From: RYN-230 sp963718305
GTDB taxonomy: Bacteria > Actinomycetota > Actinomycetes > Streptosporangiales > Streptosporangiaceae
Length of the DNA: 64,000 nt
Assembly (NCBI GenBank): GCA_963718305.1
Contig: CAVQZG010000010.1
Span: forward strand, 124,001-188,000
Reading direction: 5' to 3'
Shown: positions 49,679-57,501 of the stretch, piece after piece
Position numbering within the stretch: position 1 is the first letter of the stretch
How the letters are laid out: each line of letters begins with the position of its first letter
The notes under the pieces: generated by a model
The model's database searches: none
What the model was told of the DNA's origin: nothing
Seen by the model: only the letters and a program-made list of their open reading frames with translations
Position numbers and translations under genes: made by a program

Positions 49679-50173
49679 ATGCCATCTGAATACGCCAAGA
49701 CTCTCGGCGCACGCCTGCGTGCCATCCGTACTCAGCAGGGGCTGTCCCTGCATGGAGTGGAGGAAAAGTCACGCGGCCGCTGGAAGGCCGTGGTCGTGGG
49801 CTCTTACGAGCGCGGCGACCGCTCGGTGACCGTGCAGAAGCTGGCGGAGCTGGCCGAGTTCTACGGCGTGCCCGTGTCTGAGCTGCTGCCCGGCGATTCC
49901 ACGCCCGCTCCGCTGGCGCCATCGCCGAAGCTGGTCATCGACCTGGAGCGGATGGCCCAGCTCCCCAAGGACAAGGCTGGCCCGCTGGCGCGCTACGTGG
50001 CGACGATCCAGAGCCAGCGCGGCGACTACAACGGCCGGGTGCTGTCCATCCGGCAGGAGGATCTGCGATCACTCGCGGTCATCTACGACAAGTCACCGAT
50101 TGACCTCACCGAAGAGCTGATCAGCTGGGGTGTTCTCGACTCCGAGGCACGAGGCGCAGTCGAGGCTTTCTGA
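49679..50173 (+). CDS. bldD: Developmental regulator BldD
   Basis: BldD represses sporulation genes when dimerised by cyclic di-GMP. The 164-residue protein has an XRE-type helix-turn-helix at residues 5-72 (LGARLRAIRTQQGLSLHGVE, SYERGDRSVTVQKLAELAEF). Its C-terminal domain carries the c-di-GMP motif RGD-x8-RQED, with R114, D116, R125 and D128 at the same numbers as in Streptomyces coelicolor, where the third residue of the last block is Asp rather than Glu. It lies divergent from pyrR, the same neighbour as in Streptomyces. It strongly supports a sporulating actinomycete host. Confidence 0.97.
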   Translation: MPSEYAKTLGARLRAIRTQQGLSLHGVEEKSRGRWKAVVVGSYERGDRSVTVQKLAELAEFYGVPVSELLPGDSTPAPLAPSPKLVIDLERMAQLPKDKAGPLARYVATIQSQRGDYNGRVLSIRQEDLRSLAVIYDKSPIDLTEELISWGVLDSEARGAVEAF

Positions 50174-50260
50174 CTCAGGGTGGCCCCCTTGGGCGGCCTG
50201 CCGGCCACTGGCTGGCAGGCCGCTGGCGTCCCTGGACCCGCGCGCCCGCGCCCGGCAGGA

Positions 50261-50300
50261 CCCGGCCGGCGCCTCGCCGGCCGGCGCCTAGCCGGCCGGG
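50261..50300. terminator. Inverted repeat between convergent bldD and the HEPN gene
   Basis: CCCGGCCGGC (50261-50270) and GCCGGCCGGG (50291-50300) are perfect inverted arms around 20 bases. It spans the stop of the leftward gene and follows bldD by about 90 bp. It is a candidate two-way terminator without T-runs. Confidence 0.45.
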
Positions 50301-50740
50301 CGGAGGGGCAGGGCCGGCTGGCCCGGCAGCCCCAGCGCTTCCTCGGCCAGGTTCAGGAACGTCTCAGCGTCCCTGAGCAGATCATCAGCTTCCCGGGCGG
50401 ACACCGCCCGCAGCAGCCCCGCTTCCGCGGCGGCCCGCTTGCCCGCTCCCGCGGCAAAGAACGCAGCCCATTCCGACAGCGCGGGCTCCACCCGCGGCAG
50501 CAACTCCCAGACGCTATGCGGCGCTCGGCGCCTGGGGCTCTGCCCCGGGCCCATCTTCACCGCCACGATCGCGGCCGCGGCCCGCAGCGCAGCGAGGTGT
50601 GCCCCCACGTAGCGCGTGCCCGGGCTGGCTTCGCTCTCGGCATCAGCTAGCCCGCGGCGGGCCGATTCAATGAGATTCAGCGCCGCAGGCGCTATACGGC
50701 AGCGTGGCTGGCCTGGTCGTACTGACATGACCGTACTCAT
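50288..50740 (-). CDS. SAV_6107-type HEPN domain protein
   Basis: The 150-residue helical protein resembles the SAV_6107 HEPN family of actinobacteria: ALNLIESARRGLADAESEASPGTRYVGAHLAALRAAAAIVAVK, SVWELLPRVEPALSEWAAFFAAGAGKRAAAE, SAREADDLLRDAETFLNLAEEAL. HEPN folds include RNases and nucleotide-binding partners, but the R-x4-6-H RNase motif is not evident here, so catalysis is not claimed. A LexA-like box sits inside its promoter, which suggests induction by DNA damage. Confidence 0.85.
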   Translation of the reverse strand: MSTVMSVRPGQPRCRIAPAALNLIESARRGLADAESEASPGTRYVGAHLAALRAAAAIVAVKMGPGQSPRRRAPHSVWELLPRVEPALSEWAAFFAAGAGKRAAAEAGLLRAVSAREADDLLRDAETFLNLAEEALGLPGQPALPLRPAG

Positions 50741-50845
50741 GGCCTTCCTTCCGTCGCGGAGCCAGGATCAGGCGGGTGTTCCGTTTCACGCCGCCCGACC
50801 CCGGCCCGGCCGCCCAGGATGGGGGGGACGTCCCGGCGGTCCCGC

Positions 50846-50873
50846 TAGTTATTCGAACATAGGTTCGCTTCAA
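50846..50873 (-). promoter_or_regulatory. LexA-like SOS box within a promoter for the HEPN gene
   Basis: TCGAAC-ATAG-GTTCGC (50853-50868) matches the actinobacterial LexA consensus TCGAAC-N4-GTTCGA at 11 of 12 positions. On the leftward strand it is framed by TTGAAG (50868-50873) as -35 and TAACTA (50846-50851) as -10, spaced 16 bases. LexA bound here would block the promoter. Confidence 0.7.
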
Positions 50874-50931
50874 TGTCCAGCTAGTTGTATCTGAGTTCGA
50901 AGGTAGCGAGCGGGTCCGACAAAACACCGCA

Positions 50932-51023
50932 GCCGCCCGGCCCACGCCGTCGCGGCCGCCCAGCCCACGCCGTCCTGGCCGCCTGGCCCGCGCCGTCGTG
51001 GCTGCCTGGCCCGCGCGCCCTCC
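50932..51023. repeat. 23-bp tandem repeat, four copies
   Basis: Units beginning gccgcccggcccacgccgtc start at 50932, 50955, 50978 and 51001, with a few substitutions each. They lie between the LexA-box promoter and the GNAT gene, upstream of the likely leaderless start. Confidence 0.9.
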
Positions 51024-51102
51024 AGCGCGTCCTCCCCGGCACCTCCGGCCCGCCCGCGGCACCCAGCCGGGTGCGGCGCACCGCCCGGGTGCCGCCCTCG
51101 CG

Positions 51103-51108
51103 TACGCT
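51103..51108 (+). promoter_or_regulatory. -10 element for a leaderless transcript
   Basis: TACGCT ends exactly 7 bases before GTG 51116, the spacing of leaderless actinobacterial mRNAs. There is no Shine-Dalgarno before that GTG. Confidence 0.5.
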
Positions 51109-51115
51109 TGCGCGG

Positions 51116-51748
51116 GTGCGCGCTGGCCCGGAGCTGCTGGAATTCGGCAAAGCACGCTTTCTTGCGGAACTCAGCGTGCTGACCAACATCTATGCGGCCG
51201 CCATGCGGCCGCCACAGCAGCAGCTGCCGGGGCGCCAGGCGATCATGGAACGGCACACGGGGTTCCCCTCGTTCCGCTGCGTGGTCATGACCCTCCCGGA
51301 CGATCCCGCGAACGCGCCTGCCGGGCTGCGGACCCAGTCGGGCCGCCATCGGCTGACGGTCATCGGCTTCGCCTACGGCTTCCACGGCACCAACGGCCAG
51401 TGGTGGCACGACCTGGTGCGCAGCGCGCTGACCTCGGCCGGCGGCCACGACCTCGCCCAGGCCTGGCTGGCCGACTCGTTCGAGGTGGCCGAGGTGCACG
51501 TGCATCCCGCCTACCAGGGGCGCGGGGTCGGCCGGGCCATGGTGCCCGCGCTGATCCATCCCCGGCTGGAACGCACGGCGCTGCTGTCCACCCAGGACAC
51601 CAACAGCCGGGCCCGCCGTCTTTACCGGGGACTGGGCTTCAACGACCTGCTGACCGGTTACCGGTTCCCGGGAACTGACCCGCCGTACGCGCTGATGGGC
51701 ACGGAGCTGCCGTTGCGGCCGGGCCGCCCGTCTGGGCCCGGCGGCTAA
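51116..51748 (+). CDS. GNAT-family N-acetyltransferase
   Basis: The 210-residue protein has the GNAT acetyl-CoA site VAEVHVHPAYQGRGVGRAMVPALI (Arg/Gln-x-x-Gly-x-Gly/Ala) and the late motif DTNSRARRLYRGLGFNDL. An N-terminal extension includes FGKARFLAELSVLTNIYAAAM. The substrate is unknown. GTG 51116 is preferred over the open frame back to TTG 50885, which would translate the 23-bp repeats. A similar acetyltransferase near metF and pknL is found in Mycobacterium tuberculosis (Rv2170), so the neighbourhood is conserved. Confidence 0.85.
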   Translation: MRAGPELLEFGKARFLAELSVLTNIYAAAMRPPQQQLPGRQAIMERHTGFPSFRCVVMTLPDDPANAPAGLRTQSGRHRLTVIGFAYGFHGTNGQWWHDLVRSALTSAGGHDLAQAWLADSFEVAEVHVHPAYQGRGVGRAMVPALIHPRLERTALLSTQDTNSRARRLYRGLGFNDLLTGYRFPGTDPPYALMGTELPLRPGRPSGPGG

Positions 51749-51805
51749 CGCCGGCCACTGGCCCCGCCACGCTGGCGGCGCGCCGCTCACCCCGGGACCA
51801 GCGGT

Positions 51806-52759
51806 TCAGGCTTCGGCGGCCAGCCCAACCGGGGCGGGATGCGCACGGCCGCCTGCCGCGCGCCCGGCCAGCCCGAGGCGCTCGTAGATCTCCCGCGTCG
51901 CGCGAGAACCGTTCAGCGTGTAGAAGTGCAGGCCCGGCGTGCCCTCGGCCAGCAGGCGCTCGCACATGGCCGCCGCGTACTGGACGCCGATCTCCCGCAC
52001 CGCCGCACCGTCGCCGGCGGCCGCCCGCACCTGGTCCCCCAGCGCATCCGGGAACCGGGCGCCGGACAGCACGACGATCCGCTCCAGGGTGCGCACGCTG
52101 GTGATCGGCATGATCCCGGGAATGATCGGCACCTCGCACCCGGCGGCCGCCACCCGGTCCCGCAGCCGCAGGTAATCCTCCACGTAGAAAAACATCTGCG
52201 TGATCGCGAAATCGGCACCCGCCCGGCACTTGCGCACGAAGTACTGGGTGTCGGAGTCGAGGTCGGGAGAGCGCGGGTGCCCTTCGGGGAACGCGCCCAC
52301 GCCCACGCAGAAGTCACCCGAGGCCCGGACCAGCCGGACCAGGTCCTCCGCGTACTCCACGCCCTGCGGGTGCCTGACCCACTCGGCGTTGGGGTCGCCC
52401 GCGGGGTCCCCGCGCAGCGCCAGCACGTTGCGCACGCCGACCGCCGCGTACGAGCCGATCACGCGGCGCAACTCGGCCACGGAATGGTCGACCGCCGTGA
52501 AGTGCCCCACCGGGGTCAGCGTCGTTTCCGCGGCGATCCGCCCGGTCATCCGGACGGTCCGGTCCCGGGTCGAACCGCCCGCCCCGTAGGTGACCGAGAC
52601 GAACGTGGGACGCAGCGGTTCCAGTTCCCGGATCGCCCGCCACAGCCGCCGCTCGGCGTCCTCGGTCTTGGGCGGCATGAACTCGAACGAGTACGACTCA
52701 CCGCCTGCGGCCAGCAGGTCGCGGATGGCTGGCGCACGGTGCAGGACCCCGGATGGCAT
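51806..52759 (-). CDS. metF: Methylenetetrahydrofolate reductase
   Basis: MetF makes 5-methyl-tetrahydrofolate for methionine synthesis. The 317-residue flavin barrel has YSFEFMPPKTEDAERRLWR (catalytic Glu), SVTYGAGGSTRDRT, NVLALRGDPAGDP, GAFPEGHPRS, KCRAGADFAITQMFF and PIIPGIMPI. ATG 52759 gives the family start. A TAGCCT hexamer ends 6 bases before it, so the mRNA may be leaderless. The 289 bp upstream (52760-53048) hold only GC-rich imperfect repeats with ggcacc-type cores. Confidence 0.95.
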   Translation of the reverse strand: MPSGVLHRAPAIRDLLAAGGESYSFEFMPPKTEDAERRLWRAIRELEPLRPTFVSVTYGAGGSTRDRTVRMTGRIAAETTLTPVGHFTAVDHSVAELRRVIGSYAAVGVRNVLALRGDPAGDPNAEWVRHPQGVEYAEDLVRLVRASGDFCVGVGAFPEGHPRSPDLDSDTQYFVRKCRAGADFAITQMFFYVEDYLRLRDRVAAAGCEVPIIPGIMPITSVRTLERIVVLSGARFPDALGDQVRAAAGDGAAVREIGVQYAAAMCERLLAEGTPGLHFYTLNGSRATREIYERLGLAGRAAGGRAHPAPVGLAAEA

Positions 52760-53048
52760 GTCCCCAGGCTAGTGGGCCGGGGCCGGCTCGTCGCGGTGCG
52801 GCAGGCGGCGCCCGCGGCCCCGCGAGCCGCCGGGGACCAGCCGGATTCAAAACCGCACAAAACGTAGCTAACGGCCCGTTCGTGGCCAGCCTGGCCCAGC
52901 AGCGGGCCGTTCACGGCGGAGCCGCCAGCGGCTCGCTGCGCCCCGGGCGACGGCACCAGCAGTCAGGACCGGGCAGACGGCGCCGTACGGAGCGGCACCT
53001 GCAGACGGCACCCGGGGCGGCACCGGGCAGGTGAGGCGGGGGCTGCCC

Positions 53049-53411
53049 TCAGAACGCGAGAGCCTGGGCCCGCCGGTTCACCTCGGTGCGGCGATTCTCG
53101 ATCATCGCCTGGACCGGCGTCCCGGGCAGCGTGTCGTCGGCCGTGAACAGCCAGCGCAGCGCCTCCGGGTCGTCGAACCCGCAGTCGTACAGCACGGTGA
53201 GGGTGCCGTGCAGTCCCTTGATGATGGTGCCGCCATCGACGAAGGCGGCGGGGACTGCGGTCGTGCCGTCCGGCCGCTGGACAGCCAGCAGCTTGCGGTC
53301 ACGGAATAGCTGCTTGAGCCTGCCCGGCGGGATGCCGAGCCGCTCAGCGGCTTCAGGGAGTGTGAGCCAGTCGCCGACGAGCGCGTCGGCCGGGGGGTCA
53401 ATCTGTGCCAC
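53049..53411 (-). CDS. Rv2175c-like DNA-binding protein
   Basis: The 120-residue protein matches the Rv2175c family: a winged-helix or MerR-like N-terminal half (DWLTLPEAAERLGIPPGRLKQLFRDRKLLAVQRPDG) and a C-terminal part (GLHGTLTVLYDCGFDDPEALRWLF, GTPVQAMIENRRTEVNRRAQALAF). In M. tuberculosis Rv2175c is encoded beside PknL, binds DNA and is phosphorylated by PknL. A PASTA kinase lies 1.6 kb away here, so it is the likely partner. The start is GTG 53411. Target genes are unknown. Confidence 0.92.
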   Translation of the reverse strand: MAQIDPPADALVGDWLTLPEAAERLGIPPGRLKQLFRDRKLLAVQRPDGTTAVPAAFVDGGTIIKGLHGTLTVLYDCGFDDPEALRWLFTADDTLPGTPVQAMIENRRTEVNRRAQALAF

Positions 53412-53498
53412 GTTTCCGAATTTCCCACGCTGCGGCCCGGGTCAAACCCGGACACGCCAGTCTCGTCGGTTCTCTTCCAGGATTAGGACCGCCCCTGA

Positions 53499-54756
53499 TC
53501 ACGTCAGGACCGTGTCCCGTACCGGCACATCAGGGTCGGCCAGCCGGGTGGTGTCCACCGTCTGGCCCGCTTGCATGAGCCTGCGTCCCTGCAGCATGTC
53601 CCGGGGCCGTCCCACCGTGAGGATGGCGACGAGCCGGCCAGTGCCCGCCTTCTCGGTGCCCGCCGATTCCGGGCCCGCCGATTCAGAGCCCGCCGATTCC
53701 GGGCCCGCCGTCCCGGACACCCAGCACGCCGCCCAGCGCTCCCCGGCCGGATCCCCGCGCCAGACGAGACGGTCCTCGCGATCATGGTGGCCCACGTACT
53801 GGACCATCCGGCCGAATTGCTCGGACCAGAAATAGGGCACCGGGTCGTAGTCCTGCCCGGCGCCGAGCACGTTGGCCGCGGCCACCGTGGGCGAGTGCAG
53901 GGCCGTATCCCAGTGCTCCACCCGCAGCCGCCGGCCGTAGCGGCCGGACCAGAACGCGGCGCAGTCGCCGGCCGCGTAAACCCCGGGCACGGAGGCCTGC
54001 AGGCGGCCGTCGACGACGATCCCGTTGCCCAGCTCCACCCCGGATCCGTCCAGCCAGCCCGTGCAGGGGCGGACCCCCACCGCGGTCACGATCAGGTCAG
54101 CCTCCAGCCACTCCCCGCCGGGCAGGGCCAGGCCGCCTTCCTGGACCGATTCCACCGGCTGGCCGAGCCGCAGGTCCACGCCGGCCGCGGCGTACCAGGG
54201 CACCATCGTCGCCCCGGCCACCTCGCCCAGGGCCGCGGCCGCCGGGGTCGCGGCCGCCTCCAGGACGGTGACGTCGCAGCCGCGGGCCGCGGCCGCGGTG
54301 GCGAGTTCCGCCCCGATCCAGCCGGCCCCCACGATGGCCAGCCGGGTCCCCTTCTGCAGCCGGGCCCGGATGTCCAGGGCATCGTCCAGGGTGCGCAGGA
54401 CATGCTGGCGGCCGGGCCCGGGCAGCCGCACCGGCGCGGCCCCCGTCGCCACGATCAGGCGATCGAACCGGTATTCGCCGCGGTCGCTGCGGACGACCTG
54501 CCCGTCCAGGCCAGTGGCGGCCTCAGCCGAGCCGCAGGTCCAGGCGGAGCGCGGCCGCGTCAGTGTCCAGTGAGGTCGAGTCCAGCTCGCCCATCATCAG
54601 CTTCTTGGACAGCGGCGGACGGTCGTAGGGCGGATGGGGCTCCGCGCCCAGCATGGTGATCTGGCCGGCATACCCCTTGGCCCGGAGCTCGGCTGCGGCG
54701 CGCGAGCCGGCCAGCCCGCCGCCTGCGATCACTACCCGGTCGATCTGCACGAGCAC
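53499..54756 (-). pseudogene. FAD-dependent NAD(P)H oxidoreductase (ferredoxin-reductase type), frameshifted as sequenced
   Basis: The N-terminal frame (from GTG 54756) has the FAD motif VVIAGGGLAGSRAAAELR and PYDRPPLSKKLMMGE, then meets a TGA at 54523-54525. The next frame continues from LDGQVV through FDRLIVATGAAPVRLPG, the NAD motif LAIVGAGWIGAELATAAAARG and GVYAAGDCAAFWS to 53499. One extra base near 54523-54534 explains the split; repaired length is 418 residues. Proteins of this type reduce ferredoxins, often for cytochrome P450. Four 15-bp repeats at 53658-53717 encode a Glu-Ser-Ala-Gly-Pro tract. It lies between the Rv2175c-like gene and the kinase. Confidence 0.8.
53658..53717. repeat. 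15-bp tandem repeat inside the oxidoreductase gene
   Basis: gcccgccgattccgg and close variants begin at 53658, 53673, 53688 and 53703. They keep frame and encode the repeated Gly-Pro-Glu-Ser-Ala segment. Confidence 0.88.
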
Positions 54757-55007
54757 CTAGGCTAGAGGTGCCCGGGCCTGATCTGGCCCACACGGGGTGG
54801 CCTGGCGGCCCCGGGGCCGGCTTTCCGGACGGGTACGCGGCGCTTTCCGCCCGGGCCATATCCGGTAATCACCCTCCCGGCCAAGCGGTGATCACCGCCG
54901 TCCCGGAGAAAACCGCAGGTAAGCGAGATCTCCCGGTGGCTTCATTACTCCCGGTCACCTCTCGACACCGTAAAGGTGTTCCTAGCGTCCGGAGCGATGG
55001 GCGGCCA

Positions 55008-55013
55008 TACAAT
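55008..55013 (+). promoter_or_regulatory. -10 element for leaderless pknL
   Basis: TACAAT ends exactly 7 bases before ATG 55021, with no Shine-Dalgarno in between. This fits a leaderless mRNA and decides the start over the upstream in-frame TTG at 54976. No clear -35 is seen. Confidence 0.6.
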
Positions 55014-55020
55014 CGACCCG

Positions 55021-57267
55021 ATGGACACGACGCTCGCGCGCCCACCCGTCGGCCGGCTCCTGGATGGCCGGTACCGGGTTGAGTCCCTTATTGCCACCGG
55101 CGGGATGGCCACCGTCTATCTGGGCACCGACACCCGGCTGGACCGCACCGTGGCGCTGAAGATCATGCATGCGGAGCTGGCCAACGACGAGGATTTCGTC
55201 CGCCGGTTCGTTGGTGAGGCCAGGTCGGTAGCCCGCCTTTCGCACCCCAACGTGGTCGGCGTGTACGACCAGGGCGCCGACGGGCGCACGCTCTACCTGG
55301 CCATGGAGTACGTGCCCGGCCGCACGCTGCGCGACCTGCTGAACGAGCAGGGCAGCCTCGGCCCCCGCGAGGCGCTGGACATCATGGAGGGCGTGCTGGG
55401 CGGCCTCGGTGCCGCGCATGCCGCCGGGCTGGCTCACCGGGACGTCAAGCCGGAGAACGTCCTGCTGACCGCGGGGCACGACGTCAAGGTCGCGGACTTC
55501 GGCCTGGCCCGGATGCTCGCGGGTACCAGCCATACCAAGACCGGCATGCTGATCGGCACCGCCGCCTACCTGGCGCCGGAGCAGGTATCCCAGGGTGTCG
55601 CCGACGCGCGGACGGACGTCTACGCCGCGGGGATCATGCTGTTCGAGATGCTCACCGGCCAGCAGCCGCACACCGCGGACACCCCGCTGGCGGTGGCCTA
55701 CAAGCACGTCAACGAGGCCGTCCCGGTGCCCTCGCAGTTCGCGGACGGCATCCCGCCCGCCCTGGACGACCTGGTCCTCCGGGCGACCAGCCGGAACCCT
55801 GACCTCCGCCCCGGGGACGGCGGCCAGTTCATGCGCAGCCTCAACGAGGTCCGCCTGAGCCTCCCGCCCGCTCCCCCAGCCGCGCCGGCGGCCCCCGCAT
55901 ACCCCGAGCCGGGTTACCAGGACCCCGCTTATCCGGGCCCCGGCTACGAGGCCCTGGCCTACGATGCCCCCGGTTACGGGGCGCCTGCTTACGGGGCCCC
56001 CGCTGCCCCGGCGGGCTACCAGCCGGACGGCTGGCCGGCCCAGCCCCCGCCGTCGCAGTACGTGGACGACCTGATTCCCGGCCTGCGTGCCCCGGCCGAC
56101 CCGGCGGCCGCGAACAGCATCCCGCCTGCCGCCCCGACGGGGGTGGGCGCGGCCTTCCCGACGTCAGGCCCGTCCAGCCCGGGCTCGTCCACCTCCGCGT
56201 TTTCCGCCACCGGATTTGCCCTGCCGCCGGGCGACATGAACCCGGGCCTGACCCGCCGGGCCGAGGAAGACGCCTTCCACCGCGACGCGAACCACACCCT
56301 GGTGGTGGCCCCCGGCGCGGCCACGGACTACGGCCGGGGCCGGCGCCGGGACGGGCATGGCGGTCCCCGCGAGCCCGGCCTGCAGCGCTGGCTGTTCAGC
56401 CGCCGGCTCTACTACGTGCTGGGCGGCCTGGCCGCGGTCCTCCTGATCGGCCTGCTCATCTGGTGGCAGTCGGCGGGCAAGTACACCACGGTGCCCTCCG
56501 TGGGCCACCTGTCCGCGAGCACCGCGCGACTGGAAGTCCGCAGCCAGGGCCTGACCGCGAAGATGGGCGAGCCCCAGTTCAGCGCCCAGGTGGCCAAGGG
56601 CACCATCATCGGCACCGAGCCCGCGATCGGCTCCCGGGTGAGCAAGGGCAGCACGGTGGTGCTCATCGTCTCCGCGGGACCGCACATGATCCAGGTCCCC
56701 CAGGTCACCGGGAGCGCGCTGGCCACCGCGCAGGCCGCGCTGCGGCACGCGGGCCTGATTCCGGGCAAGGTGGTCGAGGAGACATCCACCACCATCCAGA
56801 GCGGGATCGTGATCAGCACCACGCCGGCGTCGGGCGTGTCGTGGCCGGAGAGCCGGCCCGTCTCCCTGGTGGTCAGCACCGGGCAGCCGGTGCCCAGCTT
56901 CGTCGGCCAGCAGAAGGCGGTGGCCGAGCAGTGGGCGCAGGCCAACAGCGTCCAGCTGAACGAGGTCGCGGACGCGAAGAGCGACCAGCCCGCGGGCACG
57001 ATCACTCAGCAGTCCGTGCCGCCCGGCAGTTCCTTCACGGCCCATGAAGTGATCACCATTGACTATTCCAATGGGCCGCAGATGGCCAATGTGCCCAACG
57101 TGGACGGCCAGCAGGTCTCGCAGGCCACTCAGGCGCTGACCCAGGCTGGATTCCAGGTCAAGGTGGACCAGGTCGGGCCGCTGAACACGGTGTTCAACTA
57201 CAGCCCCAGCGGCCAGGCCCCGGCGGGCAGCACAATCACCATCTACGTGGGCTTGCCGCACCTATAA
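55021..57267 (+). CDS. pknL: Ser/Thr protein kinase with PASTA domains, PknL-like
   Basis: The 748-residue membrane kinase has a Gly-loop TGGMATVY (26-33), Lys47, Glu66, HRDVKPEN (139-146), DFG (159-161) and APE (185-187). A ~190-residue Pro/Ala/Tyr-rich juxtamembrane tract follows, then one membrane helix (about 464-486) and four extracellular PASTA repeats that sense muropeptides or lipid II in related kinases. The pairing with an Rv2175c-like gene and an aromatic DAHP synthase downstream recalls the M. tuberculosis pknL locus. It probably signals cell-wall state to the DNA-binding partner. Confidence 0.93.
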   Translation: MDTTLARPPVGRLLDGRYRVESLIATGGMATVYLGTDTRLDRTVALKIMHAELANDEDFVRRFVGEARSVARLSHPNVVGVYDQGADGRTLYLAMEYVPGRTLRDLLNEQGSLGPREALDIMEGVLGGLGAAHAAGLAHRDVKPENVLLTAGHDVKVADFGLARMLAGTSHTKTGMLIGTAAYLAPEQVSQGVADARTDVYAAGIMLFEMLTGQQPHTADTPLAVAYKHVNEAVPVPSQFADGIPPALDDLVLRATSRNPDLRPGDGGQFMRSLNEVRLSLPPAPPAAPAAPAYPEPGYQDPAYPGPGYEALAYDAPGYGAPAYGAPAAPAGYQPDGWPAQPPPSQYVDDLIPGLRAPADPAAANSIPPAAPTGVGAAFPTSGPSSPGSSTSAFSATGFALPPGDMNPGLTRRAEEDAFHRDANHTLVVAPGAATDYGRGRRRDGHGGPREPGLQRWLFSRRLYYVLGGLAAVLLIGLLIWWQSAGKYTTVPSVGHLSASTARLEVRSQGLTAKMGEPQFSAQVAKGTIIGTEPAIGSRVSKGSTVVLIVSAGPHMIQVPQVTGSALATAQAALRHAGLIPGKVVEETSTTIQSGIVISTTPASGVSWPESRPVSLVVSTGQPVPSFVGQQKAVAEQWAQANSVQLNEVADAKSDQPAGTITQQSVPPGSSFTAHEVITIDYSNGPQMANVPNVDGQQVSQATQALTQAGFQVKVDQVGPLNTVFNYSPSGQAPAGSTITIYVGLPHL

Positions 57268-57389
57268 GCCCGCGGCCACTGGCCACCTGGCCGCACCCCA
57301 CGGCCAGCCCCAGCCTGTCCCACCCGGCTCTCCCTCCACCCAGCTTTACGTGGCGGTTGCCTGGCGTTGAGCTTTTTATTGCTTTTCAC

Positions 57390-57405
57390 GGCCAGGAACC
57401 TGGCC
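57390..57405. repeat. Short perfect palindrome in the kinase downstream gap
   Basis: GGCCAGG-AA-CCTGGCC lies 120 bp after the kinase stop, next to a T-rich stretch. The role is unknown. The gap 57268-57501 also has TAATAT (57464-57469), a possible -10 for the next gene. Confidence 0.5.
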
Positions 57406-57501
57406 ATAGTGGGTATAGGCCTAATTAGCACTGCTTCGGTCCGGGCAAATGTCGTCAATACACTAATATGACCGCGCCCCCCGTGATTGCGCCGCTTCTG
57501 T

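Noticed and set aside
50885..51115. Upstream extension of the GNAT protein from TTG 50885
   Set aside because: It would translate four 23-bp repeats, starts with a weak TTG, and a leaderless -10 fits GTG 51116.
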